From: Psychrosphaera aestuarii
Lineage (GTDB): Bacteria > Pseudomonadota > Gammaproteobacteria > Enterobacterales > Alteromonadaceae
Direction: 5' to 3'
DNA: 64,000 nucleotides
Assembly: GCF_017948405.1 (NCBI RefSeq)
Contig: NZ_CP072844.1
Location: 372,001 to 436,000 of the forward strand
Shown here: piece after piece, positions 35,641 through 45,046 of the stretch
How positions within the stretch are numbered: the stretch's first letter is position 1
How the letters are laid out: each line of letters opens with the position of its first letter
Position numbers and translations under genes: made by a program
The notes under the pieces: model-generated
Told to the model about the DNA's origin: nothing
Seen by the model: the letters and a program-made list of their open reading frames with translations, nothing else
Database searches by the model: none

Positions 35641-36699
35641 ATGCTAGACAATGACTTTATCGATTTGTTGAAAACGATCATAAGACAACCCAGTGTGGTT
35701 GGCGCAGAACATTCGTTTTTTAGGGTTTTACAACGAGAACTTGAAGAACGAGGCGCCAAAGTAACTTGGTACGAGGGTTTACTTGTTGCGCAAGGCTCGG
35801 ATCCATTCAGCGCCATGTTCTCTGCTCACATTGATCGACATGGATTGATTTGCACTGGCCCTAATGAATTTCAATATGCGGCGTTTATCTCGGCAAATAA
35901 AACAGACTTATTAAATAACTCAGTTTCTGAAGAGCTGATGACTAAGGTAACTGAGCGGTTTAAGTCGGAAACAGTATATGCATACGAACCTTGGTCTGGT
36001 GTTTATCGTGGTAATGGGGTCATAAAAAATAGCTACGTCTGCGAATATCGCAACAACCTCATATTCGAAATTGAAGGTTTAGAAGACGTCGTGGCGGGAA
36101 CGCCCATCGCCTTTAAAGACAAGTTGAAAATTACCGAAGAGCGATTATCAGGACAACTTGATAATGTGCTAACGGCAGCCGCACTTGTGCACTTATTCAG
36201 TCAAGGGTTTCAAGGTACGGCATTTTTTACTGCGCAAGAAGAAGCAGGCAAAAGCTGGCGTTATCTTTTAGAATGGTTTCGCCGTTTTGGTGGCAATACC
36301 AATAAGTTATTTGTTGTGGATACAAGTCCATTTCCAAATGTAGAAACGGCTAATTTACAATTGCTGGTGCTTAGAGAAAAAGACGCGAATGCACACTTCA
36401 ATTCATCATCCACTGCGATGATTGCAAAGCTATGCGAAGACAATAACATAAGTTACATATACAAAGATAAATATGTCGAAGACGATAATGCATTGAGAGT
36501 GAGCCGAGGTGAGCCTCCGCATTCTTTAGGAAGCACTGAGCTTGGGCGAATTATCGCGGCCTCAAATGGGTTGGTTGACGGCACAACAATACAAATACCA
36601 ACGATTGGGTACCACACGATGCAGGAATCAGCGTCGGTGAAGTCGGTGCAGGCATTCTTGGATTTGTTACAGGTGCTTGCAAAAAAGACAACCGAGTAA
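35641..36699 (+). CDS. M42 family (M28-like) metallopeptidase
   Basis: The 352-residue protein has the two-zinc ligand set of M42 aminopeptidases: His63 and Asp65 in SAHIDRHG, bridging Asp174 in GQLDNVLTA, catalytic Glu200 and Glu201 in TAQEEAG, Asp227 in VVDTSPFP and His325 in IGYHTMQES. These enzymes remove N-terminal residues from peptides in the cytoplasm. Other members of the superfamily act on acylated amino acids, so the exact substrate is open. It is single and divergent from the sigma operon. All catalytic residues are intact. Confidence 0.88.
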   Translation: MLDNDFIDLLKTIIRQPSVVGAEHSFFRVLQRELEERGAKVTWYEGLLVAQGSDPFSAMFSAHIDRHGLICTGPNEFQYAAFISANKTDLLNNSVSEELMTKVTERFKSETVYAYEPWSGVYRGNGVIKNSYVCEYRNNLIFEIEGLEDVVAGTPIAFKDKLKITEERLSGQLDNVLTAAALVHLFSQGFQGTAFFTAQEEAGKSWRYLLEWFRRFGGNTNKLFVVDTSPFPNVETANLQLLVLREKDANAHFNSSSTAMIAKLCEDNNISYIYKDKYVEDDNALRVSRGEPPHSLGSTELGRIIAASNGLVDGTTIQIPTIGYHTMQESASVKSVQAFLDLLQVLAKKTTE

Positions 36700-36717
36700 A
36701 TTGACTATCGAGATGCT

Positions 36718-37110
36718 TTAAAAAATTTTATTTTTCGCTAAGGTTTGGTTTAGAAAGTCCATCAGCTTTGGAATGTCCTTATCAATAACAATAGGCATGG
36801 TAAGTTCGCCATCCTTTCTAAATCGACCTGAATGCACGTAAATACTATTTTCATGTAAACCAACAGCTAAACAGCCCGCTCGCTGTAGTTGCACATAAGC
36901 TTGGTACATTAACTCTATGGCATCGTACGTAATGCCAGCACTCGGTTCTGGCCGTTGCAGCATAACCCACTTTGTTACAGGCGCAGCTACGCGCAATATC
37001 TCTTCCGTTATGGCTCTAACGCCAGCCGCGTTAAACCCTTCCGCATAGTCACAATAAACCAAGTGGCCTTCTAGCCATACTTTAAAACTACCATGAGCCG
37101 GATCTTGCAT
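36718..37110 (-). CDS. Conserved-looking hypothetical protein
   Basis: The 130-residue product has an alternating alpha/beta pattern (SFKVWLEGHLVYCDYAEGFN, KWVMLQRPEP, GCLAVGLH) like SpoIIAA/STAS-type or DUF-type small domains, but I cannot name the family. There is no signal peptide or membrane helix, so it is cytoplasmic. It converges on the peptidase gene with an 18-bp gap and is probably monocistronic. Confidence 0.65.
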   Translation of the reverse strand: MQDPAHGSFKVWLEGHLVYCDYAEGFNAAGVRAITEEILRVAAPVTKWVMLQRPEPSAGITYDAIELMYQAYVQLQRAGCLAVGLHENSIYVHSGRFRKDGELTMPIVIDKDIPKLMDFLNQTLAKNKIF

Positions 37111-37411
37111 TTACCGCATTCCTAAATCGTTTGTTTATAATTTATCTAAATTTCTATCATCAAATAACGAGCAGATGCAATCTTTTTAATTAGATGAGTA
37201 ATATAGAAATAAAGCGAACCTATTTGGTGCAAAAACATCCGAGATTTGATCAAATTGGTGCAACGACAACAGATGCCTCAAGGCACTACGAATTATAAAG
37301 CTTTATAAAACAGAATAGTACAAAAAATAGACAAAGTGGTACGTTTCTTTCTTATAAAAAAGTACACCAGCTGTAACTATTAACCGAAATGTAAAACTTG
37401 AGGAGAGAGCC
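37111..37411. other. Intergenic region with a short direct repeat
   Basis: This AT-rich gap between divergent genes has TTGGTGCAA twice about 40 bp apart (near 37214 and 37255). I see no ORF or structured RNA. It must hold the promoters of the flanking genes. Confidence 0.5.
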
Positions 37412-37597
37412 ATGCGTGGTCTTTTTGATATAGTGAACGATGCTTACACCGAAGTATATAAACTGACACATTTGGGATTTAGTCAATTCGATATGGACAC
37501 TAAACTGTTTAACAGCGAAATGAACAAAGATCTGTTTGAAGGCAGCCCTAATTTTTTTAATGACGAATCTAACGGACCAGACAGCTCGAGCGATTAA
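37412..37597 (+). CDS. Possible small acidic protein
   Basis: A 61-residue ORF with a strong ribosome-binding site (GAGGAGAG, six bases before the ATG). The product is acidic at its end (NDESNGPDSSSD), without signal or membrane segment, and not recognised. A longer ORF on the other strand has no ribosome-binding site. The Shine-Dalgarno is the main support. Confidence 0.5.
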   Translation: MRGLFDIVNDAYTEVYKLTHLGFSQFDMDTKLFNSEMNKDLFEGSPNFFNDESNGPDSSSD

Positions 37598-37665
37598 TAA
37601 GAAAAAGAACAAAGATAGCAAACTTCAAAGCAGTAAAGTGAAGAAAATAGCACCATTTCTAAAGG

Positions 37666-38130
37666 TTAAAGCCAACGCCTTACTGTTTTTTTATAGGTGA
37701 TAAAATCACTACCAAATAGCTTCTCTAAAAACTGTTCTTCAGGGATGATCTGGTATTTATTTAAATACAACACAAAAAAAGCAGTAAAAACAAAATTTAA
37801 CGGGTTGGCCAAATATATTAAATAGCCAATTAATACCGACAGCATACCAACATACATTGGGTTTCTAGTGTGTTTATAAATACCAGAATTCACCAACGTG
37901 GAAACATTTTTAGTATTGACTGGGTTTACGGTGGTTTTATGAATTTTAAAGGCCACGACACCTGCTAACGCGAAAGATATTCCAATAAGCCCAAACAGCA
38001 ATAGCCCAATTAAATTGAATGAATAAGTCAGATTCAAATCGGCGAAAACATGATTCGTTAAAAACATGCACAACGCACATATGGCCAATAGAACTAACGG
38101 AGGGATTTTTTGCTCAAGTTTCATAGTCAT
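37666..38130 (-). CDS. Isoprenylcysteine carboxyl methyltransferase family membrane protein
   Basis: The 154-residue protein has four membrane helices and the family motif near its C-terminal half: VNSGIYKHTRNPMYVGML (about 85-102) and the terminal PEEQFLEKLFGSDFITYKKTVRRW. Members of this PEMT/ICMT-like group use S-adenosylmethionine to methylate membrane-embedded substrates; the bacterial substrate is unknown. The start is ATG at 38130, with GAAG upstream; GTG at 38136 and ATG at 38124 are alternatives. It lies downstream of a secreted hypothetical protein gene on the same strand. Confidence 0.85.
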   Translation of the reverse strand: MTMKLEQKIPPLVLLAICALCMFLTNHVFADLNLTYSFNLIGLLLFGLIGISFALAGVVAFKIHKTTVNPVNTKNVSTLVNSGIYKHTRNPMYVGMLSVLIGYLIYLANPLNFVFTAFFVLYLNKYQIIPEEQFLEKLFGSDFITYKKTVRRWL

Positions 38131-38183
38131 AGCCACTTCGTAATAAAATCAAAAATACTTTTGTCGTTATCAGCGAAATATTA

Positions 38184-38705
38184 TTAGATGACATTTATGG
38201 TGATACTTTCAGTTATCTGTTTCGCAAAGGATGTTAGCTTCTCACTGTACTCTTCACATTTAGAAGTTGTTTTCTCGTTTGATATGTTAATGAATATATA
38301 AGTTTTATTATTTACGGCGTTTGCCAAAAGTAACTCGCATTTCATTCCATCTACATCAAGCATGTATTCTACGCCTTGACTCGTTTCATTTTTGAATGAA
38401 GTTTCTATCTCGCTATTTTGAAATACCTGATAGTCGTTATTAGCATATGCACTTTTAAGAAACTGTTCAGAAAAGGCCTGTAGTAAGGGGTATGGGTTTT
38501 TTGTGTCTCTAAAAATAAAGGCAGTGGCGAATATTTCTTTATTCTTTAGGAAAAATCGAACGTTTGGCCCGTCAGCCTCGACTTTTGTTACGTTATTAGT
38601 TGCATGTAATTGCAATCCAGACATCGGGTATGCGTGAAGTTGCTCCAGTGAATGGGCGGTAAACGATAGAAGCGAAATCAGGGTAACTATGAATAGAGTT
38701 TTCAA
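38184..38705 (-). CDS. Secreted hypothetical protein
   Basis: The 173-residue product has a signal peptide (1-19, TAHS) and a small alpha/beta domain (VEADGPNVRFFLKNKEIFAT, EYMLDVDGMKCELLLANAV) with two Cys that could pair. No family recognised. The start is TTG at 38705 preceded by AAGGAAAG; no ATG would keep the signal peptide. The methyltransferase gene follows after 53 bp and may be in the same operon. Confidence 0.7.
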   Translation of the reverse strand: MKTLFIVTLISLLSFTAHSLEQLHAYPMSGLQLHATNNVTKVEADGPNVRFFLKNKEIFATAFIFRDTKNPYPLLQAFSEQFLKSAYANNDYQVFQNSEIETSFKNETSQGVEYMLDVDGMKCELLLANAVNNKTYIFINISNEKTTSKCEEYSEKLTSFAKQITESITINVI

Positions 38706-38775
38706 AGGCTTTCCTTATATATTGAGCGTTATTAATATGTCTTAGCTTCAATATGAAAAGCCAAATTAATGTACC

Positions 38776-38806
38776 GAAAAAGACTAAAAACAGCTGTTCT
38801 TAGTCT
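38776..38806 (-). terminator. Rho-independent terminator of the DUF4282 gene
   Basis: AGACTAA / TTAGTCT stem with TTTTT on the minus strand, just after the DUF4282 stop codon. Confidence 0.7.
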
Positions 38807-38830
38807 CTCATTTGATTTAAATACGGTTTG

Positions 38831-39073
38831 TTACTTTTCCGCGATAGTTTTTAGGTTTTCGTGGATCTTGAATAAAACAATAAGTAACTCACACCAAATT
38901 CTTGATCCGATAGAACCAAAAACAATGATACCTAACCCTGCAAAAAATCCGCCACCATATTGAGTAAACATTGCGCTCAAGCCGGAAATTACACAGCCTA
39001 AAAGCATAAGCCAATAAATAAAAGTGATAATTTTAGGGGTTAACATTGAATCAAAAACAAAAATGTTTTTCAC
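38831..39073 (-). CDS. DUF4282 small membrane protein
   Basis: The 80-residue protein has two membrane helices (about 13-35 and 41-65) and the family pattern FDSMLTPKIITFIYWL at the start and SRIWCELLIVLFKIHENL at the end. Function unknown. The start is GTG at 39073, with AAGGAT six bases upstream; this gives the usual N-terminus of the family. A longer reading to 39121 adds 16 residues that do not fit. Single gene with its own terminator. Confidence 0.82.
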   Translation of the reverse strand: MKNIFVFDSMLTPKIITFIYWLMLLGCVISGLSAMFTQYGGGFFAGLGIIVFGSIGSRIWCELLIVLFKIHENLKTIAEK

Positions 39074-39298
39074 GGGTAAATCCTTTTTAAGTAAAACTCC
39101 AGTTAAATATACGCTAGGCAATCGGAGTTATAAAAAGCCTAACAATCGATTTTTTAGATATCGGCGTATCATTTATTTCTACGCTAACTTACCAGAAAAT
39201 ATAGTTAATTCAATTACAGAAATAGTTACTCCAATATAGCGAAGCAAGTGGCAAAAATTTACGTGCGCAATTTGCACACCAATTCGGCAGACTTGAGG

Positions 39299-39304
39299 TA
39301 TAAT
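39299..39304 (+). promoter_or_regulatory. Candidate -10 box of the DEAD-box helicase gene
   Basis: A perfect TATAAT lies 30 bp upstream of the ATG at 39335; a -35 box at the right distance is poor. It supports the internal start over the longer frame from 39248. Confidence 0.45.
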
Positions 39305-39334
39305 AAAACCATTATTCGTCAACAATTGAGCATC

Positions 39335-40612
39335 ATGGCATCTTTCGCAAAACTCGGACTTAACAAAACCCTTCAATCCAATACCAAAACATTAGGCTAC
39401 AGTAAGCCTACTTACATCCAAGAAAAAGCCATTGGCGCGGTCCTATCAGGTACAGATACCTATGCGATTGCACCAACAGGAACGGGTAAAACGGCGGCGT
39501 ATTTATTGCCGATTTTACAAGAGTTAAGTCAGGTTGATTATAGCGAAGAGCAAGTCAGACCGATCCGAGCATTGTTCTTAGTGCCAACTCGTGAGCTAGC
39601 CTTGCAGGTTGAAGAATCGATTGGCTTATATGGTAAAGGGCTAGGCCTTCGTACTATTAGTATTTTTGGTGGCGTTAGAATGCAATCGCAAGCGAATCGT
39701 TTTAAACGCGGAACCGATATTTTGGTTGCAACACCAAAACGTTTAATGGACATGCTAAAAGCAAAAACAATCTCACTTGAAAAGATTCAGTTTTTTGTAA
39801 TGGATGAAGCAGATCGTTTAGTTAGTATGGGTATTCATAGCGAACTTAAACATATGATGGCGTTAATGCCTTCTAAAGCACAAAAAGTTCTGTTTTCGGC
39901 CACGGACTCAAAAGCACTAAACAAATTTAGTAAAGAATACCAAAACCGCGTGAAGCTGATTAAAGGTGGCGATATACAGCCCGCTCTCGATCAGATTGTC
40001 CATACTATGTATCGCGTTCGTCGTGAAGAAAAACACGAACATTTATATGCCTTGTTAAAACGTCTAGACAGCACACGTGTATTGATTTTTGCGCATAGCA
40101 AACATGAAGTGAACTACCTAAATAAGCTATTAAACGAACAAGGTTTTGTAACAACGGGTATTCACAATGACATTTCACAAAAAAAGCGTCAGCAACGACT
40201 AGAAGGTTTTAAAACAGGTGAGTTTAACTACCTAGTTGCAACCGACATTGTTTCGCGTGGTATCGATATTGATGATTTATATTATGTGGTTAACTTTGAT
40301 TTGCCAGTTAACAATAACGACTACCTTCACCGAGTAGGTCGTACCGCAAGGACTAAAACAAACAAGCTGGCGACTAAAAAAGCTATGGCGACTAAAGAAA
40401 TGCAACAAACGTTGTCTAAGCAAATCGTTGACGAGAACAAGTCTAACTTTAGTTCGGCGCCTGAAGAGCAAAATGTTATTAATCGAAATGACATCAATGG
40501 CCATGTTTTTTCACTAGTTGGCCCAGATCAAGAACGCCTAGTGCCGCTTATCATTAAAGCGGTAGGTAAAGACATCAAGCTAGAACGCCCTACTTGGAGA
40601 CTTGAACGATAA
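39335..40612 (+). CDS. DEAD-box ATP-dependent RNA helicase
   Basis: The 425-residue protein has all core motifs: Q motif GYSKPTYIQEKAI, motif I APTGTGKT, Ia PTRELALQ, Ib ATPKRL, motif II VMDEADRL, motif III FSATDSK, motif V ATDIVSRGID and motif VI HRVGRTAR, then a short lysine-rich tail. It should unwind RNA duplexes in ribosome assembly or mRNA decay; it resembles RhlE-like proteins but I do not assign a symbol. The ATG at 39335 is chosen because the candidate -10 box lies between it and the upstream start at 39248, and the family motif begins soon after. A terminator follows. Confidence 0.92.
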   Translation: MASFAKLGLNKTLQSNTKTLGYSKPTYIQEKAIGAVLSGTDTYAIAPTGTGKTAAYLLPILQELSQVDYSEEQVRPIRALFLVPTRELALQVEESIGLYGKGLGLRTISIFGGVRMQSQANRFKRGTDILVATPKRLMDMLKAKTISLEKIQFFVMDEADRLVSMGIHSELKHMMALMPSKAQKVLFSATDSKALNKFSKEYQNRVKLIKGGDIQPALDQIVHTMYRVRREEKHEHLYALLKRLDSTRVLIFAHSKHEVNYLNKLLNEQGFVTTGIHNDISQKKRQQRLEGFKTGEFNYLVATDIVSRGIDIDDLYYVVNFDLPVNNNDYLHRVGRTARTKTNKLATKKAMATKEMQQTLSKQIVDENKSNFSSAPEEQNVINRNDINGHVFSLVGPDQERLVPLIIKAVGKDIKLERPTWRLER

Positions 40613-40655
40613 GTCAGTGTAGCAACAATTAGCTATCCTTAATCCAAAATAAATA

Positions 40656-40679
40656 AAGCCCTTAAACGGGCTTTTTTTG
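40656..40679 (+). terminator. Rho-independent terminator of the DEAD-box gene
   Basis: AGCCC / GGGCT stem with a TTAAAC loop and seven T, about 40 bp after the stop codon. Confidence 0.85.
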
Positions 40680-40812
40680 TGGCTCAGAGGTACGCGCTAT
40701 TTTTGAAGAAAGCCCAAATTTTATGACGAAAGTAAAACAAGCGAAAAGTTAGGCGATTAATTGCCAATATTTTTCAGTGGATTTTAATGGATGCTTACTG
40801 GAAGAGTCTTGG

Positions 40813-40831
40813 GAAATGGTGCCCCTCCCTG
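40813..40831 (+). repeat. Candidate attachment-site remnant: copy of the tRNA 3' end
   Basis: GAAATGGTGCCCCTCCCTG at 40813 matches the 3' end of the tRNA at 49018-49037, with one C fewer. On the minus strand it reads CAGGGAGGGGCACCA, the end of a tRNA acceptor and T stem. It lies in the 387-bp gap between the DEAD-box and regulator genes and would be the outer att site of an island whose other end is the intact tRNA. Confidence 0.55.
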
Positions 40832-40896
40832 TGTCGATTTGACGGTGGAATTGGGGTTGTGGTTTCGAGTTTGAGACAACGATATTCTGGTGTTTT

Positions 40897-40938
40897 GTCG
40901 GATGCCGACATGAGTGTGTCGGTTAAGTGTATGAGACC
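40897..40938 (+). promoter_or_regulatory. Direct-repeat operator (GTCGG, 21-bp period) upstream of the hybrid regulator gene
   Basis: GTCGG at 40897 and again at 40918. Each half-site loosely follows GTCGGnnnnGTnCAT. A -10-like TATGAT lies 36 bp after the second GTCGG (40954-40959). The same pair occurs before the two lipoprotein genes that follow. Confidence 0.7.
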
Positions 40939-40999
40939 GAGTAAGAAATAAAGTATGATTTGCTTATCATTATAATAATTCTAAAAACTTAACTTGATT

Positions 41000-43900
41000 A
41001 TGGCGTTACTACGGACGGTTTTACTTTTTATATTCATCTATTCGGCATCATCAGCCGCGCAATTTTTACCGAACCCTAACTACACCAGCTATAACATTGA
41101 AGATGGTTTATCAAATAGTATGGTATACACCATTGCTCAAGACGGTGATGGTTATATGTGGTTTGGTACAGAGGATGGGCTGAACCGTTTTGATGGTCAG
41201 AATTTCAAGGTATACCGCTATAATCCGACAGATGCAAATAGCTTGGTGGGAAATAGTATTAATCAAGTTTATCTGGCACCTGACAATTCTCTATGGATAG
41301 CGACCCATAATGGGATAAGCCAATACCATAAAGAGTCAGATAGTTTTACCAGATATGATAGCTCAAAAGGTCTGTCTCACAACAATATTCAATCAGTGCT
41401 GAAAGTAGGTAATGAGCTATGGTTAGGCACAGATAATGGGTTAAATGTAGTTAACATAACTACGCAAGAGGTATCGACTTTTCCTGTCAGTGATAATGGT
41501 AATGGAACCAATCATAAATCAATTCGTTCATTGGCAAGACAAGGTAATTATATTTGGATTGCGACTTGGGGTGGCGGTTTAAATCGCTATGACCTTACGT
41601 TAAAACGCTTTGATTACTTCCGTCATGATTCGAATGATGATCGCAGCCTGAGTTCTGATACAGTCTATACATTGTTTAATACGACTGAGAACGAAATTTG
41701 GATTGGCACTGTACTTGGTGGCTTAAGCCGATTTAAAGCAGATTGTGAGTGCTTTGAACGATTTAACCCAAATCCAGAGTATCAGCAGTTGACTGTACCT
41801 AACTTGGCTGAAGGCGCAGATTCGCTGTGGATTGCAACCAATAATGGTCTGAGCCAATTTTCATTTAAAACCCAAACGTTCAGCAATTACCCAATGCTTA
41901 AACCTTATGAGCTTGGCAATATCACCCGCGATGTTCGCTCAGTGTTTATAAGTCGTGATGGAACTATTTGGCTGGGCAGTTTTCAAGGTGGTGTGATAGC
42001 CATTCCTGCTATTGGTTTTGCAATTCAAACTTATCAGTATTCAGAACAGGCTCAAAATAGCCTTTTATCAGATGATATAAATTCATTAATGATCAACAAT
42101 GGTTATCTCTGGACTGGCGCTGTTGGTGGCTTATATCGCTACCCAATTTCAGATGATGGTCGGCTGGGTAAAGCAGAGTTAGTGCTTGATGCCTTTACCC
42201 TAAAAATAGAACCGTCTCATGACGGCAGTTTTTGGCTGGCAACAAATGATGGTTTATATCATCTTGATGCTGAACTGAATACGCTCTCACATAATGACCA
42301 TTCCAAACTAATACCTGATATTGCTGGGGAAGGCGCAGTTTTAGATGTAGTTGAAACTACACAAGGCCAGATCTTTGTTGCGAATTGGCGTGGTGGATTA
42401 ACAACGCTGGTGGATGAATATCAGGGCGATTTTAAGCAAGTGGGTGTTAGTGGTGATGCACGAGGCATTAAAGCAAACGCCAATATATATGCTCTTGCTG
42501 AAGGGCTAAATAACCAACTTTGGGTTGGAACAATGAATGGGGTGAATCGGTATGATATCGAAACGGATATGATCCATCACTACTCATTACAGTTAAACGA
42601 AATCCAACCCCAAGTTACTGTGTACTATCTCTATGTCGATGGTGCAGAGCTATACCTTGGCACCAGCAACGGAGTTTATCAATATCAACCATCTTCAGAT
42701 ACGTTTAAGCATTATCCGTTACCGTTAAAAAGTCACTACATACAGGCTATAACCAAGGAGTCGCAAAACATCTTTTGGTTATCGACGTTTAATGGTCTGT
42801 ATCGTTGGAACAAATCAACGAATCAACTAAAAGCATTCTTTAAACGCGATGGGTTACAAAGTAGTGAGTTTAATACCAAAGGTGTTGCAACTGGCGTCGA
42901 TGGAAGCCTGTATTTTTCAGGCATTGATGGTGTTTCAAAAATTATTCCCGAGCGATTAGTGCAAGGTGATTCTGCCGCTAGTTTGAGATGGATTTCACCC
43001 GATAGCAAAGCATTAGTTAGTGATGCACTTAGTTTAGAGTTCATGGCGTCAACAGACACGATAGCACTTGAGTACTTCGTTGATGATTACTTTCAACCCG
43101 AACAACGCCAATTTAGGTATCGTTTAAATGAAGGGAAGTGGATTAATAATGGTAGTGCTAGCAGTATTCAACTCAGTGGTTTAGCAAAAGGCTTGTATCG
43201 CATTGAACTCCAATATTCACACGATGGAATAGAATGGAATAACGCACAAAGCAACGTAAATATCTTGGTGAGCCCACCTTATTATCAGTCAGATATTGCA
43301 CTCACCCTATATTTCTTATTATTGATATTCACAGGCTATGGTTATTATCGGTATCGAACAAGCTTTCTATTAAGGCAAAAAACGCAACTTCAGAAAACAG
43401 TTGATGAAAAAACGGCTGAGCTAGCTTCTACGTTAGAGCTAAAAAATCAGCTGTTTGCCAATATATCTCATGAGCTTAGAACTCCTATTACTTTAATCAA
43501 TGCACCAATTGAACAATTAGCTCAACAACCTAATTTAACTGAGCAGCAGCAAAAGCTTATTCATTTGGCTCAGAATAATGGCAAGCGATTATTTGGATTG
43601 GTTGAGCGGATATTGCACCTGAGTAAAGTTGAACAAAAAGAAAAGCAAGTTGAGCCTATTAATATCGATGACTTACTTATACGTTATGTGATTGCCTTTG
43701 GGCCTTTGATGCAGCAAAAGAAGATTAGACTACAACAACATCTTAGTAGTAATGCAATCATAGAAGCAGATAAAGAAGATCTGGTTTCGATACTTGAAAA
43801 CCTGCTATCCAATGCATTGAAATACACAAGTGTTGGAGGTTGGGTAAAACTCGATTCAATGCTGGTCGATGGTAAATATCAGCTCATTGTTGAAAATCAA

Positions 43901-44926
43901 CACTCAGGATTAGCATATGAGCAAACAACCAAAATATTCGATCGATTTGAACGCTTAGGGCAATCCGATTCTGAGCAAGGGTTTGGTTTGGGGTTATCGC
44001 TGGTAAGAGATATATGTAGCCAAAATGGTTGGAAGATAACCTGCTCAAGTAAAACAGGATCAGTCGCTTTTACTTTAACGGTTGATGATTTTTGCATAGA
44101 AAGCAACCAAGAGTCTCCAGCTCAAAGGCAAATAATAGAACTTGGTGCTGGTAAAGTAGCATCCAGCAATCAAGAACAACAATCAATACTGATTGTCGAA
44201 GACAATGATGAACTTCGTGGCTTCTTGGTTGATTTATTATCAAGTGATTACAAAGTTTCCAATGCAGTCAATGGTTCAAAAGGATTAGAGTTCGCCATTG
44301 AACACATTCCAGATTTGATAATCTCAGATGTCATGATGCCAGAAATGGATGGTTTCTCGTTAGTTAAAGCCCTTGCTGAGCATGATAATACCAGTCATAT
44401 CCCAACTATATTATTAACAGCTAAAGCGGATGAAGAAAGTGAACTAAAAGGGCTCGAATTGGGGGCGGTAGACTACATAGCAAAACCCTTTGAAGCTCGT
44501 CAATTACTCCTAAAAGTTAAAAATACACTAGAGCGCCAGAAGCTAAGATTTAAAACTCAGCAAAATCATGATGAACCCGTTGAAAATATCGTTAGTGAGC
44601 GCGATCAAAAATTCATTGAGCGTTTCAATCTAATAGTCGAAAAAAATTATGCTGATAATGAATTCAGTGTCGAAAAGCTCGTTGATTCAATTGCCATGAG
44701 TGAAAGGCAGCTACAACGAAAGTTAAAGGCACTATTTAACCAAACGCCAGCCGAGTACATTCGAAATTACCGATTGCTAAAAGCAAAGGAACTCTTATTA
44801 GCAGGTAAATCCATTTCGTTAACTTCTGATTTAGTGGGCTTTAATTCTTCAAGTTATTTCAGCCGAAGTTTTAAAACGGCTTTCGGGCAGTCACCAAAAG
44901 AGTTTATAACTCAGTCACCTAAGTAA
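41000..44926 (+). CDS. Hybrid two-component regulator (propeller sensor, kinase, receiver, AraC HTH)
   Basis: The 1308-residue protein has a signal peptide, periplasmic two-component propeller repeats (about 25-660; many WIATxxGL-type blades such as WFGTEDGLNRFD and IWIGTVLGGLSRF), a Y_Y_Y domain (about 680-755), one membrane helix (about 763-782), HisKA with His near 823 in ANISHELRTPITL, HATPase, a receiver with Asp near 1109 in LIISDVMMPEMDG, and an AraC-type helix-turn-helix (about 1210-1308). It is a one-protein sensor and transcription activator, like the HTCS regulators of polysaccharide use in Bacteroidetes. No carbohydrate enzyme genes are near. The ATG at 41000 is preferred to TTG at 40994. 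GTCGG direct repeats lie upstream. Confidence 0.92.
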   Translation: MALLRTVLLFIFIYSASSAAQFLPNPNYTSYNIEDGLSNSMVYTIAQDGDGYMWFGTEDGLNRFDGQNFKVYRYNPTDANSLVGNSINQVYLAPDNSLWIATHNGISQYHKESDSFTRYDSSKGLSHNNIQSVLKVGNELWLGTDNGLNVVNITTQEVSTFPVSDNGNGTNHKSIRSLARQGNYIWIATWGGGLNRYDLTLKRFDYFRHDSNDDRSLSSDTVYTLFNTTENEIWIGTVLGGLSRFKADCECFERFNPNPEYQQLTVPNLAEGADSLWIATNNGLSQFSFKTQTFSNYPMLKPYELGNITRDVRSVFISRDGTIWLGSFQGGVIAIPAIGFAIQTYQYSEQAQNSLLSDDINSLMINNGYLWTGAVGGLYRYPISDDGRLGKAELVLDAFTLKIEPSHDGSFWLATNDGLYHLDAELNTLSHNDHSKLIPDIAGEGAVLDVVETTQGQIFVANWRGGLTTLVDEYQGDFKQVGVSGDARGIKANANIYALAEGLNNQLWVGTMNGVNRYDIETDMIHHYSLQLNEIQPQVTVYYLYVDGAELYLGTSNGVYQYQPSSDTFKHYPLPLKSHYIQAITKESQNIFWLSTFNGLYRWNKSTNQLKAFFKRDGLQSSEFNTKGVATGVDGSLYFSGIDGVSKIIPERLVQGDSAASLRWISPDSKALVSDALSLEFMASTDTIALEYFVDDYFQPEQRQFRYRLNEGKWINNGSASSIQLSGLAKGLYRIELQYSHDGIEWNNAQSNVNILVSPPYYQSDIALTLYFLLLIFTGYGYYRYRTSFLLRQKTQLQKTVDEKTAELASTLELKNQLFANISHELRTPITLINAPIEQLAQQPNLTEQQQKLIHLAQNNGKRLFGLVERILHLSKVEQKEKQVEPINIDDLLIRYVIAFGPLMQQKKIRLQQHLSSNAIIEADKEDLVSILENLLSNALKYTSVGGWVKLDSMLVDGKYQLIVENQHSGLAYEQTTKIFDRFERLGQSDSEQGFGLGLSLVRDICSQNGWKITCSSKTGSVAFTLTVDDFCIESNQESPAQRQIIELGAGKVASSNQEQQSILIVEDNDELRGFLVDLLSSDYKVSNAVNGSKGLEFAIEHIPDLIISDVMMPEMDGFSLVKALAEHDNTSHIPTILLTAKADEESELKGLELGAVDYIAKPFEARQLLLKVKNTLERQKLRFKTQQNHDEPVENIVSERDQKFIERFNLIVEKNYADNEFSVEKLVDSIAMSERQLQRKLKALFNQTPAEYIRNYRLLKAKELLLAGKSISLTSDLVGFNSSSYFSRSFKTAFGQSPKEFITQSPK

Positions 44927-44950
44927 AATACATGGCCGACAAAGCAAAAA

Positions 44951-44992
44951 GTCGGCAATGTACATCTTTCTGTCGGATTCGTTCATAGCATA
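44951..44992 (+). promoter_or_regulatory. Direct-repeat operator upstream of the first island lipoprotein gene
   Basis: GTCGG at 44951 and 44972, 21 bp apart, with AATGTACAT in the first half-site. A TAGATT hexamer lies 36 bp after the second GTCGG (45008-45013), the same distance as in the other two copies. Confidence 0.7.
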
Positions 44993-45046
44993 ACTTATTA
45001 ATTTATATAGATTATATAAAAAGAAACTAAATTTATAAGGTGAGTT

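Noticed and set aside
37352..37621. 89-codon minus-strand ORF opposite the small acidic gene
   Set aside because: No ribosome-binding site; the opposite strand has a strong one.
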